Assembly (NCBI GenBank): GCA_017382915.1 | Contig: JAFNZJ010000108.1 | Span: 1 to 25,599 of the forward strand | Length of the DNA: 25,599 nucleotides | DNA from: Clostridia bacterium | Lineage (GTDB): Bacteria; Bacillota; Clostridia; Oscillospirales; Acutalibacteraceae | Direction of reading: 5' to 3' | Shown here: piece after piece, positions 14,673 to 21,447 of the stretch | How positions within the stretch are numbered: the stretch's first letter is position 1 | Layout: every line of letters starts with the position of its first letter | The notes under the pieces: generated by a model | The model's input: the letters and a program-made list of their open reading frames with translations, nothing else | Databases searched by the model: none | Told to the model about the DNA's origin: nothing | Translations under genes and position numbers: made by a program

Positions 14673-14835
14673 TAGGATAGCGCTCCACTAAAGTGACAGT
14701 TTATTACATATTCTGCAATAACCCAGCAAAAACAACCACGGTAAGGTTATTTTTACTTCGGCGATGTTTCCTTTCTCTTTAAGCGTTACCGCGCCAAAAC
14801 AAAAGCTACTGATAAACACCGCAACCTCTATCAAT
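14673..14835 (-). ncRNA. Lysine riboswitch (L-box)
   Basis: The minus strand carries the L-box conserved elements in order: GATAGAGG at the 5' side of P1 (14825-14832); AGTAGC in the P2 internal loop; GAAAGG; GCCGAAG at the P2/P3 junction; GCTGGG after P3; ACTGTC; and GGAGCGCTATC closing P1 (14676-14686). P2 is closed by GCGGTG/CATCGC. Loop L2 (CGGTAA, 14786-14791) is perfectly complementary to loop L3 (TTACCG, 14739-14744), the kissing interaction known from solved lysine aptamers. A terminator hairpin and poly-T follow. High lysine should therefore stop transcription before the transporter. Confidence 0.93.
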
Positions 14836-14854
14836 AATATTAAACTGTAAGAAA

Positions 14855-14883
14855 ATATTAACATAAAGTTAATAGTATGTCAA
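14855..14883 (-). promoter_or_regulatory. Promoter of the lysine-riboswitch leader
   Basis: Minus strand TTGACA (14878-14883) and TAATAT (14855-14860), 17-base spacer. It ends 7 bases from the rarA stop and predicts a leader starting near 14848, just ahead of the aptamer. Confidence 0.85.
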
Positions 14884-14890
14884 CAAAAAG

Positions 14891-16171
14891 TTACTTTTTA
14901 CCCTTTATTTCGTCCCAATACTTTTTATAGCTTTGTTCATTTTTATTTTCGCCAAAATTATAATAAACCTTATTTTTAAGCTCATTTGGCAAATACTGTT
15001 GCTCCACATAATGGCCCTCAAAAGCATGTGGGTATTTATAAAACTGACCTTTGACATCAGCATCCTCACCATCAAAATGCTTATTTTGAAGCTGACGCGG
15101 AACCGAAGTGGCTTTGCCCTTTTCAACATCTGCCATGGCGGCGGCAATAGCATCGTGACCTGAATTTGATTTTGGGCTGATGCTTACCAAAATAACGGCA
15201 TCTGCCAAGGGTAGCCTTGCCTCCGGCAGGCCTAACATTAAGGCCGAATCAACACACGCCTTTACAATGGGCAGTATGCTTGGATGTGCCAGACCTACAT
15301 CCTCTGCCGCGGTTACCAAAAGTCTGCGACAGGCCGACTGTAAATCACCCGCCGCCAAAAGCCTTGCCAAATAGTGCAGTGCCGCATCGGGGTCAGAGCC
15401 ACGCATAGATTTTTGATAGGCCGAAATAACATCATAGTGGTCGTCACCTTCCCTATCATAACGCATTGCGCTTTTTTCGGTTAGGGTGTCGGCCAATTCA
15501 TTACTGATTGTAATTTTGGTTTTACCATCAGTATAATCTCGCTCGCCGGTTAAAAAGCATAGCTCGGTGGCATTAAGTGCCTTACGCAAATCCCCGCCCG
15601 AGCCATAAGAAATTATCTTTAAAACATCTTTTTCCAAAACAAGGTCGGCAGAATTTTCATTTGCCAAAAAGTCAAATGCGCGCTTTATAAAAATTTCAAT
15701 GTCGGCAGGGTCAAGCGTTTTAAATTCAAAAACGGTTGAACGGCTGAGTATAGCATTATATACATAAAAATACGGATTTTCGGTGGTGGATGCAATAAGG
15801 GTTATATCACCGTTTTCAATATATTCAAGCAGGGTTTGCTGCTGTTTTTTATTAAAATACTGAATTTCGTCCAAATAAAGCAAAATACCGTTTTGATTTT
15901 CTAAATCACTGCGGCTTGCTATAATTTCCTTTAAATCGGCGGTAGATGCGGTGGTTGCATTAAGATGATAAAGGGTTTTACCACTGCGGCGGGCAATGAT
16001 ATTTGCAACGGTGGTTTTACCCACACCCGAAGGACCGTAAAATATTAAATTAGGTATTTCACCGCTATCAATAATGCGGCGCAAAACCTTGCCATTATCT
16101 AACAAATGGTGCTGACCCACAACATCTTCAATGTCGGTAGGTCTTACGCGGTCTGCAAGTGGTGTTTTCAC
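14891..16171 (-). CDS. rarA: Replication-associated recombination protein A (RarA/MgsA)
   Basis: A 426-residue AAA+ ATPase of the RarA/MgsA/WRNIP1 family, related to clamp-loader and RuvB ATPases and acting at stalled replication forks. Walker A is GPSGVGKT (46-53), Walker B LLYLDEIQ with Asp101-Glu102, sensor 1 LIASTTENP, and the arginine-finger region is LSRSTVFEFKTL. The C-terminal tetramerisation part shows MRGSDPDAALHYLARLLAAGD and AAEDVGLAHP, both diagnostic, then a PHAFEGHYVEQQYLPNEL end. The start is GTG behind AAAGGGGG. It has its own promoter and appears monocistronic. The lysine-leader promoter begins right at its end. Confidence 0.96.
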   Translation of the reverse strand: MKTPLADRVRPTDIEDVVGQHHLLDNGKVLRRIIDSGEIPNLIFYGPSGVGKTTVANIIARRSGKTLYHLNATTASTADLKEIIASRSDLENQNGILLYLDEIQYFNKKQQQTLLEYIENGDITLIASTTENPYFYVYNAILSRSTVFEFKTLDPADIEIFIKRAFDFLANENSADLVLEKDVLKIISYGSGGDLRKALNATELCFLTGERDYTDGKTKITISNELADTLTEKSAMRYDREGDDHYDVISAYQKSMRGSDPDAALHYLARLLAAGDLQSACRRLLVTAAEDVGLAHPSILPIVKACVDSALMLGLPEARLPLADAVILVSISPKSNSGHDAIAAAMADVEKGKATSVPRQLQNKHFDGEDADVKGQFYKYPHAFEGHYVEQQYLPNELKNKVYYNFGENKNEQSYKKYWDEIKGKK

Positions 16172-16213
16172 GGTGCTATACCCCCTTTTTTCAAAAATAA
16201 ATTAACCATTAAA

Positions 16214-16242
16214 AGAATAACATAATACTTAAATTATGTCAA
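16214..16242 (-). promoter_or_regulatory. Promoter for rarA
   Basis: Minus strand TTGACA (16237-16242) and TATTCT (16214-16219), 17-base spacer, about 40 bases upstream of the GTG start. Confidence 0.75.
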
Positions 16243-16249
16243 GAAAACA

Positions 16250-16282
16250 AAAGACCTTTGTCGGTTTGACAAAGGCCCTTTT
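16250..16282 (-). terminator. Terminator after the ireB-linked pair
   Basis: Minus strand GGCCTTTGTC and GACAAAGGTC pair with one G-T around a 5-base loop, flanked by AAAA and TTTTGTTTTC. It closes the IreB/hypothetical transcript just before the rarA promoter. Confidence 0.85.
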
Positions 16283-16285
16283 CAA

Positions 16286-16573
16286 TTAACCGTTTTCTTT
16301 AAGTGCGCGCTCTAACCAAATTGAAGCAACATCCATTGCATTATAAAGTCCGCGCTTTTCACTGTTTTTTACAAAACGCTCCATAATTGGAATTTCGGGG
16401 TCGGTTTTAAGTAACTGAATTTGAATTTTATCAGGTACCTGTTCACCGTTTTCCTCTTTAGTGCTGAGTATTTGCAGTACGCAAACATATTCATCAGACA
16501 TATTGCCGTAGTAAATGGTGTTACCACCACGAACAAGGGGGCGACCCTTATAGGTTAAAAATTGCTCGGCCAT
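16286..16573 (-). CDS. Small conserved-type protein linked to IreB, function unknown
   Basis: A 95-residue soluble protein starting MAEQFLTYKGRPLVRGGNTI. It has no signal peptide or membrane helix. The N-terminal half looks like beta strands with a Tyr/Gly-rich hairpin (NTIYYGNMSDEYVCVLQIL), and the C-terminal half is helical (GLYNAMDVASIWLERAL). The motif YKGRPLVRxGNTIYYGxMSD is reminiscent of a small hypothetical family I have seen in Clostridia, but I cannot name it. It follows the IreB-family gene by 25 bases, behind an AAAGGATGG ribosome site, and shares its terminator, so the two are very likely one transcript. Confidence 0.82.
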   Translation of the reverse strand: MAEQFLTYKGRPLVRGGNTIYYGNMSDEYVCVLQILSTKEENGEQVPDKIQIQLLKTDPEIPIMERFVKNSEKRGLYNAMDVASIWLERALKENG

Positions 16574-16598
16574 ACATCGACCATCCTTTCTGTAATGA

Positions 16599-16841
16599 CT
16601 AGTTGGTCATATAATATTTTACAAGTGTTTGAAGCAAAGTATCGCGGTCAATTTTGCGAATAAGATTCCTTGCGTTATTATGGGTGGTGATATAGGTTGG
16701 GTCCTCAGACAAAATGTAACCTACTATTTGGTTGATAGGGTTATAACCCTTTTCTTTGAGGGCGTTATAAACCGTAAGCAAAATCTCACGAATTTCACGC
16801 TCACGCTCATTACCTAATGAAAAGGTCATGGTCTTATCCAT
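16599..16841 (-). CDS. ireB: IreB family regulatory phosphoprotein (UPF0297/YrzL)
   Basis: An 80-residue protein matching the IreB/YrzL family nearly end to end: REIREILLTVYNALKEKGYN, then PINQIVGYILSEDPTYIT, then HNNARNLIRKIDRDTL. In Enterococcus faecalis IreB is phosphorylated by the PASTA kinase IreK on N-terminal threonines and tunes cephalosporin resistance. Here Thr4 and Thr6 lie in MDKTMTFSLGN, the matching region. In many Firmicutes the family is followed by ruvX (yrrK) and yrzB. Here those are missing and a 95-residue unknown protein takes the place. A promoter lies just upstream; the ribosome site is GGGAGAGTG. Confidence 0.93.
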   Translation of the reverse strand: MDKTMTFSLGNEREREIREILLTVYNALKEKGYNPINQIVGYILSEDPTYITTHNNARNLIRKIDRDTLLQTLVKYYMTN

Positions 16842-16876
16842 TTTAAAATCACTCTCCCAAACTGATTTACTTTATT

Positions 16877-16905
16877 ATTGTATACTAAAACAATTTTTTT
16901 TGCAA
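16877..16905 (-). promoter_or_regulatory. Promoter for ireB
   Basis: Minus strand TTGCAA (16900-16905) and TACAAT (16877-16882), 17-base spacer. An all-AT inverted repeat (16919-16939) between this and the pheT stop may be a weak end signal for pheT. Confidence 0.65.
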
Positions 16906-16944
16906 GGCTTTTTACGCTATTTAATAAAATATTAAATAATTATA

Positions 16945-19335
16945 CTATCTGCGAAGCTCTGCGCCAAAATCTGAAAGCTTTTTAATGACCTTATTCATTA
17001 CAGTTTCTATCTGCTCATCGGTAAGGGTGGCCTCTGCCGAGCGGAGGGTTAGGTTAAAGGCAACGCTCTTTTTGCCTTCGGGTATTTGGGCACCCTCATA
17101 AATATCGAAAATAGAAACATTTTCTAACAATTTTCCACCCGCTTTAGTGATAATATCAAGCAAATCGCCAACGGGTACAGTGCTTTCACAAAGCAGTGCA
17201 AGGTCACGGCTAACTGCGGGGAACTTGGGCAGCGGGCTGTAAATTACCAAAGGAGTTTCACTGCTTGCCAGCATATCTAAATAAACTTCGGCAACATAGG
17301 TTTTGTTTGACAAATCATACTTTTCTGCGGTATTGGGGTGTACCTCACCAAATACGGCAACGGTTTTGTCGCCCATAACCGCCTTGGCGGCACGACCCGG
17401 GTGGAGGTATGGCTCATCAGAACGCTCATAAGTTACCTTTGCACCGCAAAGCTCAATAACCTGCTCAACCAAGCCTTTAAGTGTGTAGAAATCTTCACCA
17501 TCACCATAAAGACCCATTGAAAGGGTTTTTAGTTCACTTGGTTGTTCGGTCATGGGCAGTGCTTTAGGCATAAAGCGTTTAGAAATTTCAAAAAGTCTTG
17601 CGGAGGAATTTTTGCGGTTCATATTAAGACCAACAACAGTAAGCATTGATGAAACAAGCTGAGTACGCATTACTGAATATTCATCACCCAAGGGGTTAAG
17701 AATTTTTATAGATGCCTGCCTTGCATCATCGGCAGGGATGTTAAGCGGGTCAATGGCGTGTGAGCCAATAAATGAATAGGTGGTAATTTCATACATACCG
17801 TTTGAGGTAAGCAGTTTTTTAACCTTATCATCAAGTGCGCGCTCAGGGGTAACGGTACCGCGAAGCACAGCGCCGCTTATGGGGGTGCCTACAATGTGGT
17901 CATATCCGTAAATACGCATAACCTCTTCAGCAATATCGGCCATATATTCAATATCGTCACGGAATGAAGGTATGCGGCAGGTTAAGGTGTCACCGCTTAA
18001 AACTGTGGGGATATGCAGGCTGTTAAGAATGTCAACCATTACCTTGCCATCAATAGTAAGACCAAGCAATGCATTGATTTTATTAACGCTGACTGCAAGC
18101 TCACGCTCGGCAGGAAGACCGTTATTAGCATCTAAAACGCCATCAACAATTTCACCTGCGCCAAGCTCATAAATAAGCTGTAATGCGCGGTTTGATGCAT
18201 ATTCAGTGTTCATAATATCGGTGCCGCGTTCATACCTTGCACTAGATTCGGTACGAACACCAAGGGCGCGTGCGGTACGGCGAACCGAATCACGGCGGAA
18301 TTTAGCCGATTCTAAGAAAAGGTCTTTAGTATCATCCTTGATTTCACTGTTAAGACCGCCCATAATACCTGCAAGGCAGGATGGGTTTTCGGCATCGGCA
18401 ATAACCAGCATATCTGAATTTAAGGTATGCACCTTTTCATCCAAAGTAGTGATTTTTTCACCCTCTGCGGCATTACGAACAATTATTTTACCGCCCTTAA
18501 TATCACGGTAATCAAAGGCGTGCAGGGGCTGACCGGTTTCTAACATAACAAAGTTTGTAATATCAACAATGTTATTTATGGGGCGCATACCCGATGCCTT
18601 TAAAGCACGCTTCATCCAATCGGGGGAAGGTGCAATTTTAATATTCTTTACAAAACGACCTACATAGCGGGGGCAAATATCATAATTTTTTACCTCAAGC
18701 TGCATATAGTTGTTTATGTCATCCCCTACCGTTTTATAGGTGGGTACGGGGGGCTTGAATTCAGTACCAAGTACAACACCAATTTCACGAGCAATACCCA
18801 AAACACTTTGACAGTCGGGGCGATTAGCGGTAATTTTAAAATCTATTATCCAGTCATTTAAGCCTAAAATATCACGCATATCGGTACCGGGTTTAGGCTC
18901 ACCTTTAAGGATTAATATACCATAAACCGAAGCGCCTTCATAATCATCTTCGGTAAGCTTTAATTCCTCACCGCTGCAAAGCATACCGTTTGAAACAACA
19001 CCACGAAGCTTGCCGCTTTTAATATTCATACCGTTAGGTAGCTTTGAATTGTGAAGTGCGGCAGGCACATAAGCGCCTACAAAAACATTATCGGCACCTG
19101 TTACGATTTGAACAGGCTCATTTTCACCAATATCAAGCTGACAAATTACAAGGTGGTCAGAATTTTCATGAGGAGTAATTTCTAAAATTTTACCTACCAC
19201 AACATTTTCCATTGTTTCGGCGGTGTTTATGATTTCCTCAACCTCAAAGCCTGCCATAACCATACGGTCACAAAGCTCATTAACAGGCACATTTATTTCA
19301 ACATAGGTTTTAAGTTGTTCTAATGAAACTTTCAT
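16945..19335 (-). CDS. pheT: Phenylalanine--tRNA ligase beta subunit
   Basis: A 796-residue beta subunit of the (alpha-beta)2 PheRS. Domains in order: an N-terminal EMAP/OB tRNA-binding fold (about 40-150, VVGKILEITPHENSDHLVICQLD); the B3/B4 editing domain, which removes Tyr-tRNA-Phe (GMRPINNIVDITNFVMLETGQ region); the B5 domain (KINALLGLTIDGKVMVDIL); the catalytic-like core (YGYDHIVGTPISG to RLFEISKRF); and the C-terminal ferredoxin-fold anticodon-binding domain (YSPLPKFPAVSRDLALL to the end). Length is normal. It starts 20 bases after pheS, behind GGGGAGT, and so is co-transcribed under the Phe T-box. Confidence 0.97.
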   Translation of the reverse strand: MKVSLEQLKTYVEINVPVNELCDRMVMAGFEVEEIINTAETMENVVVGKILEITPHENSDHLVICQLDIGENEPVQIVTGADNVFVGAYVPAALHNSKLPNGMNIKSGKLRGVVSNGMLCSGEELKLTEDDYEGASVYGILILKGEPKPGTDMRDILGLNDWIIDFKITANRPDCQSVLGIAREIGVVLGTEFKPPVPTYKTVGDDINNYMQLEVKNYDICPRYVGRFVKNIKIAPSPDWMKRALKASGMRPINNIVDITNFVMLETGQPLHAFDYRDIKGGKIIVRNAAEGEKITTLDEKVHTLNSDMLVIADAENPSCLAGIMGGLNSEIKDDTKDLFLESAKFRRDSVRRTARALGVRTESSARYERGTDIMNTEYASNRALQLIYELGAGEIVDGVLDANNGLPAERELAVSVNKINALLGLTIDGKVMVDILNSLHIPTVLSGDTLTCRIPSFRDDIEYMADIAEEVMRIYGYDHIVGTPISGAVLRGTVTPERALDDKVKKLLTSNGMYEITTYSFIGSHAIDPLNIPADDARQASIKILNPLGDEYSVMRTQLVSSMLTVVGLNMNRKNSSARLFEISKRFMPKALPMTEQPSELKTLSMGLYGDGEDFYTLKGLVEQVIELCGAKVTYERSDEPYLHPGRAAKAVMGDKTVAVFGEVHPNTAEKYDLSNKTYVAEVYLDMLASSETPLVIYSPLPKFPAVSRDLALLCESTVPVGDLLDIITKAGGKLLENVSIFDIYEGAQIPEGKKSVAFNLTLRSAEATLTDEQIETVMNKVIKKLSDFGAELRR

Positions 19336-19355
19336 AATGATTTACTCCCCTTTCA

Positions 19356-20375
19356 TTAAAATTGTTTTAAAAAGCGAAGGTCGTTTTCAAAAAGCAAACG
19401 AATATCACTGATTTTATGACGGGTGGTGGTAAGGCGGTCCAAACCAATACCAAAGGCAAAGCCTGAATATTCTTCAGGGTCAATACCACAGCTAAGCAGT
19501 ACCTTGGGGTGTACCATACCTGCGCCGAGTATTTCAATCCAACCGGAGCCTTTACATACTCTGCAACCCTTACCGCCACATTCCGAACAGGAAACATCAA
19601 CCTCAACGCTGGGCTCGGTAAAGGGGAAGAAGGAAGGACGGAATTTAACCTTGGTATCGCTACCGTAAATTTCTTTAGCCATGGTTTCTAGTGTGCCCTT
19701 TAAATCACACATGGTAATGCCCTTATCAACCACCAGACCTTCCACCTGATGGAATACAGGTGAATGGGTTGCATCAACATCATCTGAACGGTAAACACGA
19801 CCGGGGCAAATTATACGAATGGGTGGCTTTCGCTTTTCCATAGTACGGATTTGAGCGGCGGAGGTTTGGGTGCGAAGTAACATATTCTCACTTAAATAGA
19901 AGGTGTCCTGCATATCGCGGGCGGGGTGGTCGGCAGGAACATTAAGTGCCTCAAAGTTATAGTAGTCGGTTTCAACCTCGGGACCGTCAACAACATCAAA
20001 GCCCATAGATTTAAAAATATCTATAAGCTTATCAAGTGTGCTGTTAAGCGGGTGTAGAGAGCCTACTTCCTTTACTGTACCGGGTATAGAAATATCAAGG
20101 GTTTCCTTTTTAAGGCGGAGTTCTTGGGCTTTTTTGCCCATTTCTGCCATAGCGGTGGAAATAGCATTTTCAATATCGGCACGCACCTCATTGGCAAGCT
20201 GACCCATTTTAGGACGCTCTTCCGGGGAAAGGCTACCCATTTGCTTTAAGATAGCGGTAATTTCACCCTTTTTACCAAGATAGCGAACACGCAGTTCTTC
20301 TACTGCTTTAGAATCCTCTGCCGAAGCAAGCTCGGCAAGGGCGGCTGCTTTAATCTGCTCAAGCTTTTGTTGCAT
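19356..20375 (-). CDS. pheS: Phenylalanine--tRNA ligase alpha subunit
   Basis: The 339-residue catalytic subunit of PheRS, class II. It has an N-terminal coiled coil (about 1-80), then class II motifs: motif 1 in FKSMGFDVVDGPEVETDYYNFEALN, motif 2 in RTQTSAAQIRTM and PGRVYRSDDVDATHSPVFHQVEG, motif 3 in SGFAFGIGLDRL. CSECGGKGCRVCKGSGW holds four Cys (C-x2-C-x4-C-x2-C), an insertion seen in some Firmicutes PheS and perhaps metal-binding. A longer start at 20387 would place the initiation codon on top of the AAAGGA ribosome site; the ATG at 20375 is correctly spaced, so I use it. The gene is first in the pheST operon, directly behind a T-box leader. Confidence 0.96.
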   Translation of the reverse strand: MQQKLEQIKAAALAELASAEDSKAVEELRVRYLGKKGEITAILKQMGSLSPEERPKMGQLANEVRADIENAISTAMAEMGKKAQELRLKKETLDISIPGTVKEVGSLHPLNSTLDKLIDIFKSMGFDVVDGPEVETDYYNFEALNVPADHPARDMQDTFYLSENMLLRTQTSAAQIRTMEKRKPPIRIICPGRVYRSDDVDATHSPVFHQVEGLVVDKGITMCDLKGTLETMAKEIYGSDTKVKFRPSFFPFTEPSVEVDVSCSECGGKGCRVCKGSGWIEILGAGMVHPKVLLSCGIDPEEYSGFAFGIGLDRLTTTRHKISDIRLLFENDLRFLKQF

Positions 20376-20401
20376 AACAAAAATCATTCCTTTCTTTGCA
20401 T

Positions 20402-20684
20402 TAGCAAATAAAAAACGCCCCCGTTTAAAACAGGGGCGAAAAATTTTTTCGCGGTACCACTCTGCTTTCGTATTAACCTTGCGGTTAAAACCTTTGTAGG
20501 CTTAAAAGTCTTAGCGATGTAACGGTCGCACCCGTTGTATCTACTGTTAGTTCAACACACTGCTCGCAAAATGAACTTCAAACGGATATTACCACTGCCT
20601 TACACCAACCGACAGCTCTCTTTAGGCTTTTTTCCGCCCTACTCTTTTTGCTCAAACGCATTTATTGGTAAAATATCAATATAT
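20402..20684 (-). ncRNA. T-box leader specific for tRNA-Phe
   Basis: The minus strand upstream of pheS has the T-box sequence AGAGTGGTACCGCG (20450-20463), whose bulge pairs with the uncharged tRNA acceptor end. A stem I region runs from GAGCAAAAAGAGTAGGGCGG to TTTTGCGAGC, with a TTC codon in GAAGTTCATT (20573-20575) as the specifier for Phe. A strong terminator follows (20416-20438), CGCCCCTGT pairing with ACGGGGGCG, then TTTTTTATTT. Uncharged tRNA-Phe should stabilise the antiterminator and raise pheST expression. Confidence 0.94.
20410..20438 (-). terminator. T-box terminator before pheS
   Basis: Minus strand CGCCCCTGT and ACGGGGGCG (arms about 20430-20438 and 20416-20424) with loop TTTAA, then TTTTTTATTT. 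It forms when tRNA-Phe is charged. Confidence 0.9.
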
Positions 20685-20690
20685 ACATTT

Positions 20691-20719
20691 ATTTTAAAGG
20701 TTAATGCCTTAAAAGTCAA
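20691..20719 (-). promoter_or_regulatory. Promoter of the pheST T-box leader
   Basis: Minus strand TTGACT (20714-20719) and TAAAAT (20691-20696), 17-base spacer. The -35 box lies 8 bases beyond the pflA stop. Confidence 0.8.
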
Positions 20720-20726
20720 GTCTTTT

Positions 20727-21443
20727 TTAGCATTTATCCTTTAAAATCTGCTCTAATTTTGCCATATCCCCCGCCTTAGGCTCGGGTATATCGGCAAAGG
20801 GAAAGGTTAAGTTTAATTTATCATACTTAACCTGACAAAGCTTTTTAAAGGGCAGCAACTCCACCTTATCCACAACGCGGTGGTCTTTAGCGATTTTTTT
20901 AAGTGCTAAAATATTATCACTATTATCATTAAGAGTAGGTATAATAACCTGCCTTAAAGTAACGGGTATTTTTTGACAGTTTAGGTAATTTAAAAACTGT
21001 AATGGGGCATTTATACTGCAACCCACATATTTTTGGTACTGGTCATCACTTGTGTATTTAATATCAAGCAGGACGCGGTCGGTTACCGATAACAACTGCT
21101 TAATTTTATCATTAAAAAGGCTGCCCGAAGTATCAAGGCAGGTATTAATGCCCTCATTTTTACAAAGGGTAAAAAGCTGCCTTACAAAATCGGGTTGCAG
21201 CAGTGGCTCGCCGCCCGAAACGGTAATGCCGCCTTCCTTACCAAAATATTCTTTATACCTTACCGCCATATTTAAAATTTGCTGCGGTGTATATTCCTTG
21301 GCATCGGCAAAATCAAAGGTGTCGGGGTTATGGCAGCAGCCACAACGCAAATTACAGCCCTTTAAAAATACCACGAAACGTATGCCCGGTCCATCTAAAG
21401 CACCCATACTTTGTATGGAATGCACCTTACCTATAATATCCAT
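20727..21443 (-). CDS. pflA: Pyruvate formate-lyase activating enzyme
   Basis: A 238-residue radical SAM enzyme that installs the glycyl radical on PflB using S-adenosylmethionine and a [4Fe-4S] cluster. The cluster motif C-x3-C-x2-C is Cys30, Cys34 and Cys37 in FLKGCNLRCGCCHNPDTF. The SAM-binding GGE motif appears as GGITVSGGEPLLQPDF; LDTSGS, DRVLLDIK and PVTLRQVIIPTLND are usual PflA blocks. Cys36 is an extra Cys inside the motif. No ferredoxin insert is present, so it is the simple PFL-type activase rather than a larger glycerol- or choline-type one. It starts 4 bases after the pflB stop and is read from the pflB promoter under ZTP control. Confidence 0.96.
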   Translation of the reverse strand: MDIIGKVHSIQSMGALDGPGIRFVVFLKGCNLRCGCCHNPDTFDFADAKEYTPQQILNMAVRYKEYFGKEGGITVSGGEPLLQPDFVRQLFTLCKNEGINTCLDTSGSLFNDKIKQLLSVTDRVLLDIKYTSDDQYQKYVGCSINAPLQFLNYLNCQKIPVTLRQVIIPTLNDNSDNILALKKIAKDHRVVDKVELLPFKKLCQVKYDKLNLTFPFADIPEPKAGDMAKLEQILKDKC

Positions 21444-21447
21444 AGTG

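Noticed and set aside
16919..16939. AT-only inverted repeat as a pheT terminator
   Set aside because: It has no G-C pairs, so the hairpin would be weak; mentioned only with the ireB promoter.
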